Source: Geminicoccus roseus DSM 18922 (GTDB taxonomy: Bacteria > Pseudomonadota > Alphaproteobacteria > Geminicoccales > Geminicoccaceae). From it: DNA of 64,000 nt. Where the stretch lies: NCBI RefSeq assembly GCF_000427665.1, contig NZ_ATYL01000003.1, positions 62,001 through 126,000 of the forward strand. Direction: 5' to 3'. Below the pieces are notes generated by a model. It saw nothing but the letters and a program-made list of their open reading frames with translations. It was not told the origin of the DNA and ran no database searches. The first letter of the stretch is position 1, and each line of letters begins with the position of its first letter. Below are positions 43,341 to 52,062 of this stretch, in pieces. A program made the translations under genes and the position numbers.

Positions 43341-44287
43341 CCGAACTTCTCCGGGTTCTGCATGTTGCGGGCGACCATGCGGATCAGGAGGATGGCCACG
43401 ATGTTGGCCAGGACCACGGCGAACAGGCCGCCGGCGGACGCGGAGCCGACGTTCCACTCCAGGAACGCGCGGGCGTAGATGATGTAGGTGAGCGTGGTGG
43501 ACGCCTGGCCCGGGCCGCCGCCGGTGGTGGTGAAGATCTCGGCGAAGATCGACAGGAAGAAGATGCTCTCGATCATCACGACCGCGGTGATGGCGCGGGA
43601 AAGATGCGGCAGGATGATCGAGAAGAACATCTGCAGCGGGTTCGCGCCGTCCAGCCAGGCGGCTTCCTTTTGTTCCTCGGGCATCGACTGCAGCGAGGTC
43701 AGGAACACCAGCATGGCGAACGGCGTCCATTGCCAGGCGACGATGATGACGATCGAGGTCATCGGCCAGTTCTGCAGCCAGTCCACCACCGGCAGGCCCA
43801 GGCTGGAAGTCAGCCAGGAAAGCAGCCCGTAGACCGGGTGCATCAGCATGTTCTTCCAGACCAGGGCGGCCACCACCGGCATGACGAAGAACGGCGCCAG
43901 CGCCATCAGGCGGGCGATGCTGCGGCCGGGGAACTCCCGCTCCATGACCAGGGCCAGGACGATCCCCAGGATCACCGTCACCGCCAGGGAGGCGCCGACC
44001 AGGATCAGGGTGCGGCCCATCGAGCTCCAGAACAGCGGGTCGTTCAGGAGGATCTGGAAGTTGCGGAAGCCGACGAAGCCGAACCGCTCTGGATAGAGAA
44101 TGTTGAAGCGCTGCAGCGAGAAGTAGATGGTCATCGCCAGCGGCACGATCATCCAGATCAGCAGCACGCCCACCGCGGGCGCCACCAGGGCCAGCATCGT
44201 CCAGCGCTGGCGGGACCCGGCCGGCCTGGCCATCCCGCGCGCCGCTGCCGCCGCCGCATTTCTGCTCTCGTCCAGGCTTGCCGCCAT
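43337..44287 (-). CDS. Sugar/polyol ABC transporter permease (MalF-type), set 2
   Basis: A 316-residue inner-membrane permease with six main helices. The N-terminal region up to about residue 35 is Ala/Arg-rich; the first helix is LALVAPAVGVLLIWMIVP. The EAA loop is QKEAAWLDGANPLQMFFSII. The characteristic MalF-type segment EIFTTTGGGPGQAST comes near the end. ATG 44287 has GAGGA 8 nt upstream. It forms a heterodimer with the permease encoded immediately downstream, taking up a sugar alcohol or sugar. Confidence 0.92.
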   Translation of the reverse strand: MAASLDESRNAAAAAARGMARPAGSRQRWTMLALVAPAVGVLLIWMIVPLAMTIYFSLQRFNILYPERFGFVGFRNFQILLNDPLFWSSMGRTLILVGASLAVTVILGIVLALVMEREFPGRSIARLMALAPFFVMPVVAALVWKNMLMHPVYGLLSWLTSSLGLPVVDWLQNWPMTSIVIIVAWQWTPFAMLVFLTSLQSMPEEQKEAAWLDGANPLQMFFSIILPHLSRAITAVVMIESIFFLSIFAEIFTTTGGGPGQASTTLTYIIYARAFLEWNVGSASAGGLFAVVLANIVAILLIRMVARNMQNPEKFG

Positions 44288-44394
44288 GGCCAGCGTCCTC
44301 GCTCGTCGATCCGCGAACCGGGCCGGGCGGGCCGGCGCCGGCGGTCCCTTCAGGGGATACGCCGCCACGGCCCGCCCGAGCCCTCAGGCTGGGC

Positions 44395-45702
44395 TCAGTA
44401 GTAGCCCGCTTCCTGCATGATCCGGTCCGAGGCGGACTGGGCCGTCTCCAGCGCCTCGTCGACGCTGGTCTGACCGGCGAGCGCGCCGGCGACCGCCTTG
44501 CCGATCTCGGTGCCGACCGCCTGGAACTCCGGAATGGTCGCGAAGGTGATGCCGACATAGGGCACCGGCTTGGCGGTGGCCTTGGTCGGATCGGCGGTGT
44601 TCATCGCGTCCAGGGTCTTCTGGGCGAACGGGAGCTTGATGTACTCGGCCTCGTCATAGGTGCTCTTGCGCGTGCCGGGCGGCACGGCGGCCCAGCCGTT
44701 CTCCTTGGCGACCATCTGGATGTAGTCCTTGCTGGTCGCCCAGTAGACGAACTTCTTGGCCTCCTCGGCATCCGGCGAGGTCGAGGGGATCGCCAGCGCC
44801 CAGGACCACAGCCAGTGGTTGCCGTTTGGCACGGTGCCGATCGGTGCGTTGGCGAAGGCGACCGTGTCGACCACCTTGGATTCGGCCGGGTTGAACATGT
44901 AGCCGGCGGCCGAGGTGGCATCGACCCAGGTGGCGCAGTTGCCGGCCGCGAACAGGGTGCGGTTCTCCAGGTGGCCGTTGGTGGCGGCACCGGGCGGCCC
45001 GTAGTTCTGCATCAGGTTGACGTAGAAGGTGACCGCCTCCTTCCACTCCGGGGAGGTCAGCTCCGGCCGCCATTCCTCGTCGAAGTAGCGGGCGCCGAAC
45101 GTGTTCGCGAGGCTGCCGACGATCGCCATGTTCTCGCCCCAGCCGGGCAGGCCGCGCTGGCAGGTGCCGTAGACGTTGTTGGCCGGGTCGTGGAGCTTGG
45201 CCGCCCATTCCTCGAGCTGCGCCCAGGTCGGCTGCTCGGGCATTTCGATGCCGGCCTGCTCGAACAGGTCCTTGCGGTAGAACAGGAAGCTGCTCTCGGC
45301 ATAGAACGGGATCGCGTACAGCTTGTCCTCGACCGACAAAGCGGTGCGGACCAGCGGGAACACGTCCTCGATGTCGTAGTCGCCCGGGATCTCCTCGAAC
45401 GGGGTCAGCCAGCCGAGCTTGCCCCAGATCGGCACTTCATAGGTGCCGATGGTCAGGATGTCGTAGGCGCCGGCCTTGGTCGCGATGTCGGTGGTGACCT
45501 TGGTGCGCAGCTCGTTCTCGGGCAGCACCACCCAGTCGAGCTTGATCCCGGGATTTTCCTTCTCGTACTCGGTCGAGAGCTTCTGCATCACGATCATGTC
45601 GGGGTTGTTCACCGTGGCGATCGTGAGCCGCGTCTCCTGGGCGAACGCCGTGCCGCTCAGGAGCGTCACGGCGAGCGCGGCGGCGAGCGAGTGTAGCTTC
45701 AT
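44395..45702 (-). CDS. Extracellular sugar/polyol-binding protein (SmoE/MtlE-like), set 2
   Basis: A 435-residue periplasmic binding protein of the family 1 type. Signal peptide: LHSLAAALAVTLLSGTAFA. Mature segments include YDILTIGTYEVPIWGKLGWL, AIPFYAESSFLFYRKDLFEQ and NGHLENRTLFAAGNCATWVDA, resembling the sorbitol/mannitol-binding proteins of alphaproteobacteria. It delivers a polyol to the adjacent permeases. ATG 45702 has GGGAGG upstream. It is separated from the preceding DUF2160 gene by 130 bp with a hairpin, so it may be attenuated or have its own promoter. Confidence 0.9.
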   Translation of the reverse strand: MKLHSLAAALAVTLLSGTAFAQETRLTIATVNNPDMIVMQKLSTEYEKENPGIKLDWVVLPENELRTKVTTDIATKAGAYDILTIGTYEVPIWGKLGWLTPFEEIPGDYDIEDVFPLVRTALSVEDKLYAIPFYAESSFLFYRKDLFEQAGIEMPEQPTWAQLEEWAAKLHDPANNVYGTCQRGLPGWGENMAIVGSLANTFGARYFDEEWRPELTSPEWKEAVTFYVNLMQNYGPPGAATNGHLENRTLFAAGNCATWVDATSAAGYMFNPAESKVVDTVAFANAPIGTVPNGNHWLWSWALAIPSTSPDAEEAKKFVYWATSKDYIQMVAKENGWAAVPPGTRKSTYDEAEYIKLPFAQKTLDAMNTADPTKATAKPVPYVGITFATIPEFQAVGTEIGKAVAGALAGQTSVDEALETAQSASDRIMQEAGYY

Positions 45703-45813
45703 GGTTGCCTCCCTGATTCCCCGCATCATTGGCTGGCGGTGGAACGTTTCAAAGCTCATGAACTACCGCCTGCCTCCGGCCAGGGCAAGCGTCGCCATGC
45801 CGGAGACGCGGTC

Positions 45814-45838
45814 GGCTGACCCCAAAAGGGAGTCAGCC
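45814..45838 (-). terminator. Hairpin at the stop of the DUF2160 gene
   Basis: GGCTGACCCC (45814-45823) pairs with GGG-GTCAGCC (45828-45838, one bulged A), around AAAA. The stop codon lies within the stem. It may limit transcription into the second transporter set. Confidence 0.5.
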
Positions 45839-46039
45839 ACGCTTGATAATATAGATCCCGATCGCGACCGCCAGGATCGTGCAGACCCAGAGCGGGATGG
45901 CCTGTTCCAGGAAGCGCATCCACAAGAGATGCAGGAAGATGCCGAGCACGACCCCGATGAAGCCGCGGTCGAACGCGTTGGTCTTGATCGGGAGGAAGCC
46001 CTCGCGCGGAGTTACCTCGTGGGTGACGGGAGCTTTCAT
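45833..46039 (-). CDS. Small DUF2160-like membrane protein
   Basis: A 68-residue protein with one or two helices. The segment REGFLPIKTNAFDRGFIGVV followed by FLHLLWMRF resembles DUF2160, a small membrane protein regularly encoded in glycerol/sugar ABC operons. It is shorter than the usual family (about 90 residues), lacking the first helix. Its start lies 4 bp after the upstream permease stop, so translation is coupled. Its role in transport is not known. Confidence 0.7.
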   Translation of the reverse strand: MKAPVTHEVTPREGFLPIKTNAFDRGFIGVVLGIFLHLLWMRFLEQAIPLWVCTILAVAIGIYIIKRG

Positions 46040-46043
46040 CGGC

Positions 46044-46880
46044 TCACTCCTTGACCGCGCCGAAGGTCAGGCCGGCCACGATGTGCCGCTGCACGAAGCC
46101 CAGGAACACCAGGGCAGGCGCCAGGGTCAGCATCGACAGGGCGGCCAGCTCGCCCCAGTTGGTGCCGGTGACGGTCACGAACTCGGCCAGGCCGGTGGTG
46201 ATGGTGCGCGCTTCCACCGAGGTCAGGGTGGCGGCGAACAGGTACTCGTTCCAGGCGAACATCCAGGTCAGGATCGCGGTGACGGCCAGGCCGGGCTTGG
46301 CCAGCGGCAGGATCACCTTGGTCAGGACCTCGAAGGTGCTGGCCCCGTCGATCATCGCCGCCTCGTCCAGCTCCTTGGGGATGCCGTCCATGATCCCCTT
46401 CATCAGCCAGATCGCGAACGGCAGGTTGAACACGCAGTAGAGCAGGATCAGGCCGATCCGCGTGTCGAACAGCTGGTAGTCGCCGAACCGGAACACCTGG
46501 GTGTAGAGCAGGAAAAGGGGCAGCAGGAACACCGCCGCCGGCGCCATCCGGTTGGTGATCAGCCAGAAGAACAGGCTGTCCTCGGCGGCCAGCTTGTAGC
46601 GCGACAAAGCGAAGGTCGCGAGCAGGGCCAGGACGGTCACGATCAGGCAGTTGCTGGACGCCACCACGATCGAGTTCCACAGGTAATAGCGGAACTCCTC
46701 GTTCTGCAGCACCTCGACGTAGTTGCCCCAGTAGAAGCCATCCAGCATCAGGGAGGGCCGGCCGAACAGCTGCACGCGCGTGCGCATCGACACGACGAAC
46801 AGCCACCAGATCGGCAGGAGGGTGAGAACCGTCATCCCGCACCAGATGAGGATCGGGAGAAGGATGCCTTTCTTCTTCAT
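46044..46880 (-). CDS. Sugar/polyol ABC transporter permease (MalG-type), set 1
   Basis: A 278-residue inner-membrane permease with six helices (first: [20 protein letters not shown]). EAA loop: [20 protein letters not shown]. It ends [14 protein letters not shown], the usual C-terminus of MalG-type proteins. It overlaps the upstream permease (ATGA). Together with the permease at 46877 and the binding protein at 47830 it forms the first transporter set. Confidence 0.92.
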   Translation of the reverse strand: MKKKGILLPILIWCGMTVLTLLPIWWLFVVSMRTRVQLFGRPSLMLDGFYWGNYVEVLQNEEFRYYLWNSIVVASSNCLIVTVLALLATFALSRYKLAAEDSLFFWLITNRMAPAAVFLLPLFLLYTQVFRFGDYQLFDTRIGLILLYCVFNLPFAIWLMKGIMDGIPKELDEAAMIDGASTFEVLTKVILPLAKPGLAVTAILTWMFAWNEYLFAATLTSVEARTITTGLAEFVTVTGTNWGELAALSMLTLAPALVFLGFVQRHIVAGLTFGAVKE

Positions 46881-47752
46881 GACGCGCGCGGCTTTCTCGC
46901 GACCAGCGCGACATAGAGGAACCAGCAGAGCATGATGGTGAGGTAGAGGGTCAGGAGCGACATGGCGGCCCCGTAGCCGTAATCCGTCTGCGGAAAGACC
47001 ACCCGCCAGATATGCAGGCCGATATAGCGGGTCGCGGTGCCGGGTCCGCCGCCGGTCAGCATCCAGACCTCGTCCACGGTGCGCAGCGCGTCCATCAGCC
47101 GTATGAAGACGGTGGTGAGCAGCACCGGCTTCAGCATCGGCAGCATGATGTGCCAGAAGATCTGCCAGCGGTTGGCGCCGTCGACCTGGGCGGATTCGAA
47201 AGGTTCCTTGGGCATCGCCGAGAGCCCGGCCAGCAGGGTCAGGGTCACCAGCGGCGTCCAGTGCCAGATGTCCATGATCACCGTGGTCAGGAACGCCTGG
47301 TTCTCGAACGAGCCCAGCCGGAAGTCGATGCCGAACCAGCGGTCCAGGTAGAACGGCACCGGGCCCAGGCCCGGCACGGTCAGGAGCCGCCAGGCGGCGC
47401 CCACCGCGATCGGCGCCACCAGCAGCGGCAGGGTGTGGATGGTACGGAACAGCCCCTTGAGCGGAAAATCGCGCATGAACAGCTGGGCGAGCAGGTAGCC
47501 GATGACCAGTTCGCTCAGCACCACCCAGAAGGTGAACTGCAGCGTGAGCCCGATCGAGCGCAGGAACTGATCGTCGAAGACGAGGCGCCGATAGTTGTTC
47601 ACCCCAGCGTAGACCAGGCCGGGATTGGCGGCGAACGGGTTCCAGTCGAAGAACCCGACAAAGGCCACGTAGAAGAATGGCAGAAGGCCGAAAATTCCCA
47701 GCACCGCGATCGTGGGCGCCAGGAACAGCCAACCGGTTACGGGTGAGCGCAA
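46877..47752 (-). CDS. Sugar/polyol ABC transporter permease (MalF-type), set 1
   Basis: A 291-residue inner-membrane permease with six helices. EAA loop: [20 protein letters not shown]; MalF-type signature: [18 protein letters not shown]. The start is TTG at 47752: an in-frame TGA lies five codons upstream (47767-47765), so no longer start is possible, and the next codons enter the first helix ([20 protein letters not shown]). GGAACG precedes it weakly. It lies 77 bp after the binding-protein gene and overlaps the next permease. Confidence 0.9.
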   Translation of the reverse strand: MRSPVTGWLFLAPTIAVLGIFGLLPFFYVAFVGFFDWNPFAANPGLVYAGVNNYRRLVFDDQFLRSIGLTLQFTFWVVLSELVIGYLLAQLFMRDFPLKGLFRTIHTLPLLVAPIAVGAAWRLLTVPGLGPVPFYLDRWFGIDFRLGSFENQAFLTTVIMDIWHWTPLVTLTLLAGLSAMPKEPFESAQVDGANRWQIFWHIMLPMLKPVLLTTVFIRLMDALRTVDEVWMLTGGGPGTATRYIGLHIWRVVFPQTDYGYGAAMSLLTLYLTIMLCWFLYVALVARKPRAS

Positions 47753-47829
47753 GGGGCGTTCCGATCAGGCAAGGTCGAGATCAAGGGGGCCGGGCCCGGG
47801 ATGCGCATGTCCCGGGCCCGGCGCGGGCG

Positions 47830-49269
47830 TCAGCTCTTGCGGTAGCCCAGGCGGGTCAGCTCTTCCTCGGCGCGCGCGGCGGCCTGGTCGAGCGCCTCCT
47901 CGGGCGTCAGCTTGCCGGTGATCGCGTCGTAGAAGAACGGGGCGATCGCCTCGCGCAGCTGGCCATGGAACGGGAAGTCCGGCGCACCGGCGAACAGCTT
48001 GCCCTCGTCGCGCATCAGCGAGTAGTAGCCGCTGGTCTTCTCGTCCTGTTCCTGGATGCGCGGGTCCTCGTAGGTCGCGGTGTGGGTCACGCGGGCCGCG
48101 TTGACCGCCCAGTCGACCTGGACCTCGGGCTGGCCGACATACTGCAGGAACAGCAGGGCAGCTTCCTTGTTCTTCGACGAGTGCGGGATGCCGAAGGCAC
48201 CGCCGTCATAGTAGCCGATATAGCCCTCGCCGGCCTCGATCTCTTCCATCACGCCCGGCTCGACCGGGGGAAGGGCGACGCCGACATTGCCGACCACGGT
48301 CGACTTGTTCTCGTCGGTGGCGATCCAGGCGGTGTTCTCGCCATAGACGAAGGCCTGCGCGGCACGGCCGGCGGAGAAGGACGCGGCGACCTCGTCCCAG
48401 GTCGAGCTGGTCGATTCCGGCGGGGCGTACTGCAGGTTGCCGATCCACCAGGACAGCGCGGCCTTGGCCTTGTCGCTGTTCATGGTGCCGCCGTTCTCGA
48501 CGGTGGCCGCCCAGTTCTCGGTGTTCAGGCCCCAGTTGTAGACGCCGAAGGTCGGCGCGATCGTCTCCACGAACTCGTAGAACGAGGCCGGGTGGCCGGA
48601 GCTGGCCTGCACCGTGGTGCCCCACAGCTGCAGATCGTTCTCCTGGCCGTACTCGGTGAAGAACTCGGCGATCTCGCGGTACTGCTGGTGGTCCGTCGCC
48701 GGCGCCAGATCGCGGCCGTACTTCTCCTTGAACTGCGCCTTGATGTCCGGGTCGGAGAACAGGTCGGTGCGATAGAGATACGTCTTGAGGAACGCCTCCA
48801 TCGGCACGCCGTACAGGTCGCCGTCCTTGCCCTTGAAGTAGTCGGCAAAGGTGGTGAAGGCGCTCGTATCGAAGTTCGGCGCGGCGAGGTCGGGATTGTC
48901 CTTGAGCGCCTGGGTGATGTTCACCAGGAAGTCGCGGGACAGGTAGGAGTAGATGATGTCCTGCTCGATATAGACGAAGTCATAGATGCCCGAGCCGGCC
49001 TCCATGTCCTTGATCGCCTTGTCGTACATCTGATCCCAGGAGGTGGTCTCGAACTGGATCTCGATGCCGGTCTTCTCGGTGAATTCCTTGGCGATGACGT
49101 CCTTCGCCCAGTTGGACGAGGGCGTGCTCTCGGACACGCCGCGGATGGTGACGCCCTGGTACGGCTCGGCGGCCTTGGCCCAGAACGCGTCGTCCGCGAA
49201 CGCGGAGAAACTGGTGGTGGACAAGAGCGCAGCAGCAGCGGCCACGCTCAGCAGATCACGTCTTTTCAT
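47830..49269 (-). CDS. Extracellular solute-binding protein, set 1
   Basis: A 479-residue periplasmic binding protein (family 1 type, larger than usual). Signal: [20 protein letters not shown] with cleavage before DDAFW. Mature part has [40 protein letters not shown], and [15 protein letters not shown]. It resembles the sugar/glycerol-type binding proteins that accompany DUF2160; the ligand is unknown. ATG 49269 has a strong GGGGG site. It is the first transporter gene after the SorC-type regulator (86 bp gap). Confidence 0.88.
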   Translation of the reverse strand: MKRRDLLSVAAAAALLSTTSFSAFADDAFWAKAAEPYQGVTIRGVSESTPSSNWAKDVIAKEFTEKTGIEIQFETTSWDQMYDKAIKDMEAGSGIYDFVYIEQDIIYSYLSRDFLVNITQALKDNPDLAAPNFDTSAFTTFADYFKGKDGDLYGVPMEAFLKTYLYRTDLFSDPDIKAQFKEKYGRDLAPATDHQQYREIAEFFTEYGQENDLQLWGTTVQASSGHPASFYEFVETIAPTFGVYNWGLNTENWAATVENGGTMNSDKAKAALSWWIGNLQYAPPESTSSTWDEVAASFSAGRAAQAFVYGENTAWIATDENKSTVVGNVGVALPPVEPGVMEEIEAGEGYIGYYDGGAFGIPHSSKNKEAALLFLQYVGQPEVQVDWAVNAARVTHTATYEDPRIQEQDEKTSGYYSLMRDEGKLFAGAPDFPFHGQLREAIAPFFYDAITGKLTPEEALDQAAARAEEELTRLGYRKS

Positions 49270-49355
49270 GGCGAACCCCCCTGGATTGTTGATGTGCACG
49301 ATGCGGGCGACTGCCCGATCAATGGGCGACTGTTCGCCCAGATGCAGGTTGAGGG

Positions 49356-50294
49356 TCAAGCGCTTTCACATAGCAGCCGTGCAGTCGTCTCATCGGTCAC
49401 CAGCCGGTTCACCAGCTTGCCACGCAGTACCGCCCGGATCGCCTCGACCTTGGCGGGGCCGGCCGCCACCGACAGAATCGGATGGGGACGTGGAAGCGGC
49501 AGGCTCGTCACTTTGCCGTTGTGCGGATGATCCAGCAGATGACCATCGCCATCATAGGCGAAACCAGCCAGTTCGGCGACCGCGCCCTTGGCGGCCAGGT
49601 CGGCCATCTCGACGGTGTCGATGAAGCCATCCAGCACCAGCGATGCCCTGGCGCCGATGTGGCCGATGCCGGTGATGCCCAGGGCGGCGCGCTCGGCCAG
49701 CGAGGACAGGATCGTCCACAGGCGCTGCGACTGCCACAGGATGCGCTCGTCCGTTCTGTCCACGATCAGCGGCACCGGCATCGGCCAGCGCTGGGCGCCG
49801 ATCCGGTCGGCCAGGCGCACCACGCCCTCATAGGGATTGGACGAGCCGTCCCGGGCGATCGAGCCGACCATGCCGATGATCTGGTGCTGGGGACGCTCGA
49901 TCGCCGGCAGCTCCATGACCGCGGCACGCACGGCCCGGCCGGCGCCCACGGCGACCACGGTCGGCACCTTCGACGCCAGCACCCGGCCCAGCCGCTCGGC
50001 CGCGGCGTGGCCAAGCGCCCGGCCGCCGGCGTCGGGCACCACGTCGACGCTGTCGGCGCCGTAGATCTGCTCGAGCTCCGCGCCCAGCCGCATGCAGGCG
50101 GCGATCGGGTGGTCGATGCGCACGCTGACGAGACGTTCGGACAAGGCCTGGGCCACCAGCCGCTGCACCGCGGCGCGGCTCAGGCCGAGCGAGCGGGCGA
50201 TGGTCTCCTGCGTGTCGTTCTTGATGTACCAAAGCCAGGCCGCCCGCGCGGCCAGATCCCTCCGGCGGTCGACGGGCAGGTCGATCTCGTCCAA
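49356..50294 (-). CDS. SorC/DeoR-type sugar-binding transcriptional regulator
   Basis: A 312-residue regulator with an N-terminal helix-turn-helix ([20 protein letters not shown] and [17 protein letters not shown]) and a C-terminal sugar-binding domain of the SorC type ([41 protein letters not shown]). TTG at 50294 is chosen because AGGAGG lies 8-13 nt upstream; a longer open frame to 50351 has no supporting signal. It should respond to the transported polyol or its phosphate and control the operon that follows, and possibly the divergent SDR gene. Repeated AAACGAT heptamers lie in the shared upstream region. Confidence 0.87.
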   Translation of the reverse strand: MDEIDLPVDRRRDLAARAAWLWYIKNDTQETIARSLGLSRAAVQRLVAQALSERLVSVRIDHPIAACMRLGAELEQIYGADSVDVVPDAGGRALGHAAAERLGRVLASKVPTVVAVGAGRAVRAAVMELPAIERPQHQIIGMVGSIARDGSSNPYEGVVRLADRIGAQRWPMPVPLIVDRTDERILWQSQRLWTILSSLAERAALGITGIGHIGARASLVLDGFIDTVEMADLAAKGAVAELAGFAYDGDGHLLDHPHNGKVTSLPLPRPHPILSVAAGPAKVEAIRAVLRGKLVNRLVTDETTARLLCESA

Positions 50295-50660
50295 CGAAGC
50301 CCTCCTGATCAATCTTTCGTCCTGCCTAGGGGAGATCGGGCAAACGATCAAACGATGAGCAGTTGCTTGAACTGGTCAAGGCGGCGGCATGGCCCCGCAA
50401 GGTGAAGGGGTCCCGCGGCCATCCGCCAGCATACCGTTGCCAGGACCGAGCCGGCGACGTTATCTCCCAAGCCACAGGGAAGCTGAACGGCCGGAAAATC
50501 CGGCCATCCCGCCAGGCGAGGCACCGTTTCGTGAAACGATCTTTCATCGCGCCTGCAAGGGTTGCCTGCCGGGCCGCCCTCCCTGGTCGACGTCGTGCGG
50601 CGACCAGGCGCCGCCCAAGCCGACAGCGAATCGCCGACAATGTGCGCTCGAGGGAGCATC
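50295..50660. other. Divergent control region of the uptake locus
   Basis: This 366-bp region has two tandem AAACGAT heptamers (50342-50348, 50350-50356) and a third inside GTGAAACGATC (50534-50540), plus a palindrome GTTTCGTGAAAC (50526-50537) and a hairpin GGCCGGA/TCCGGCC (50489-50505). These are candidate operators for the SorC-type regulator. Confidence 0.45.
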
Positions 50661-51431
50661 ATGTACAAAGAGCTGTTTGATCTGAGTGGCCGGGTCGCGG
50701 TGGTGACCGGCGGCGGCCGCAACATCGGGCTGGCCACGGCGATGGCGCTGGCCGAGCACGGCGCCAAGGTCGTGATCGCCGAGATCGACCCCAAGGTCGG
50801 CGAAGAGGGCCTGGCGGCGCTCCAGGCCAAGGGCTACGAGGCGGAGCTGCACCAGCTGGACGTGACCGACAGCAGGGCGGTCACCGCCTGCGCCGATGCG
50901 GTGGTCAAGAAGTACGGCCGGGTCGACATCGCCGTCGCCAATGCCGGCATCGCGCTCAGCGCCCCCGGCGAGGAGATGCCCGACGAGCAGTGGCACAAGG
51001 TGGTCGACATCAACCTGAACGGGGTGTTCTACACCAACCGCGCCTTCGGCAAGCACATGCTGGACGCCGGCAAGGGCTCGATCATCAATATCGGCTCGAT
51101 GAGCGGCATCATCTCCAACTACCCGCAGGAGCAGGTCCACTACAACGCTGCCAAGGCCGGCGTGCACCACCTGACCAAGTCGCTGGCCGGCGAGTGGGCC
51201 AAGCGCGGGGTGCGGGTCAACGCGGTGGCGCCCACCTATATCGAGACGGCGATGACCAAGCCCGGCATGGAAAAGGCGGACTGGTACAAGATCTGGATGG
51301 ACATGACCCCGATGGGCCGGGTCGGCCAGCCGCCGGAGATCGCGGCCTGCGTGCTGTTCCTGGCCACCGACGCCGCCTCGCTGGTGACCGGCCACGTGCT
51401 GGTCGCCGACGCCGGCTACACCATCTGGTAG
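50661..51431 (+). CDS. Short-chain dehydrogenase (polyol dehydrogenase candidate)
   Basis: A 256-residue classical SDR. NAD motif TGGGRNIG, then VANAGIALS, catalytic Ser in NIGSMSGII and YNAAK with Tyr/Lys. The C-terminus GHVLVADAGYTIW is typical. ATG 50661 has GAGGGA upstream. It is divergent from the SorC-type regulator and the polyol transporter, so it probably oxidises the imported sugar alcohol (galactitol or a relative) in the cytoplasm; this is inferred from context. A strong hairpin follows the stop. Confidence 0.9.
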   Translation: MYKELFDLSGRVAVVTGGGRNIGLATAMALAEHGAKVVIAEIDPKVGEEGLAALQAKGYEAELHQLDVTDSRAVTACADAVVKKYGRVDIAVANAGIALSAPGEEMPDEQWHKVVDINLNGVFYTNRAFGKHMLDAGKGSIINIGSMSGIISNYPQEQVHYNAAKAGVHHLTKSLAGEWAKRGVRVNAVAPTYIETAMTKPGMEKADWYKIWMDMTPMGRVGQPPEIAACVLFLATDAASLVTGHVLVADAGYTIW

Positions 51432-51436
51432 GGGCT

Positions 51437-51476
51437 GCCGCCGCCCGGCCGCCGCCAAGGGCGGCCGGGCGGCGGC
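51437..51476 (+). terminator. 17-bp stem hairpin after the SDR
   Basis: GCCGCCGCCCGGCCGCC (51437-51453) is exactly complementary to 51460-51476, with a 6-nt loop. There is no T-run after it. It starts 5 bp after the SDR stop and ends 24 bp before the next gene. Confidence 0.7.
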
Positions 51477-51500
51477 GCATCCGTCTCCAGGAAACCCGTC

Positions 51501-51926
51501 ATGACCCGCCCACCCGCGCTGGTTCCGGAACTGGTGGTGACCGACCTCGATGCGTCGCTGCGGTTCTGGCGGGACCTGATCGGTTTCCGGATCGCCTATG
51601 ACCGGCCGGAGGACGGCTTCGCCTGCCTCGACCTGAACGGCGCCCGGGTCATGCTGGAGCAGCGAGATCCGCGGGCCCGGCAATGGATCACCGGCCGATT
51701 CGAGCGGCCGTTCGGACGGGGCATCAATTTCGAGATCCAGGTCCCGGCGGCGACGCCGATCCTCCAGCGGCTGGAGCGGGCCGGCTGGGACCTCTACATG
51801 GCCTGCGAGGAGAAATGGTACCGGGCCGGCGACCGGGAGACCGGCCAGCGCCAGTTCCTCGTGCAGGACCCGGACGGCTACCTGCTGCGCCTTGCCGAGG
51901 ACCTGGGCTTACGCCCGTTGGCCTGA
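51501..51926 (+). CDS. VOC-family (bleomycin resistance/glyoxalase-like) protein
   Basis: A 141-residue protein of the vicinal oxygen chelate superfamily, with paired beta-alpha-beta-beta-beta modules: VPELVVTDLDASLRFWRDLI, GFACLDLNGARVMLEQR, and GQRQFLVQDPDGYLLRLAED near the end. It resembles BLMA-type bleomycin-binding proteins in sequence pattern, but metal ligands are not obvious. It may sequester or convert a small hydrophobic compound. ATG 51501 is preceded by AGGAAAC. The gene stands between the SDR and the MBOAT gene. Confidence 0.88.
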   Translation: MTRPPALVPELVVTDLDASLRFWRDLIGFRIAYDRPEDGFACLDLNGARVMLEQRDPRARQWITGRFERPFGRGINFEIQVPAATPILQRLERAGWDLYMACEEKWYRAGDRETGQRQFLVQDPDGYLLRLAEDLGLRPLA

Positions 51927-52062
51927 CCGGCGCCTGCCGGGGGCGACGGCGGACGGCCGTTCCGGGCACAGGCTGGCGGGTCATGCTGTTGACGCCGGGC
52001 AATGCCGCTGGTTTCAGTCCGCGCCGGGCGCGACCGCGCCTTCGCCGACGGGACACCAGCGT

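Noticed and set aside
43341-44558. A single long frame suggesting a fused double permease
   Set aside because: The upstream part is out of frame with the real MalF-type permease; the two permeases are separate genes overlapping by ATGA.
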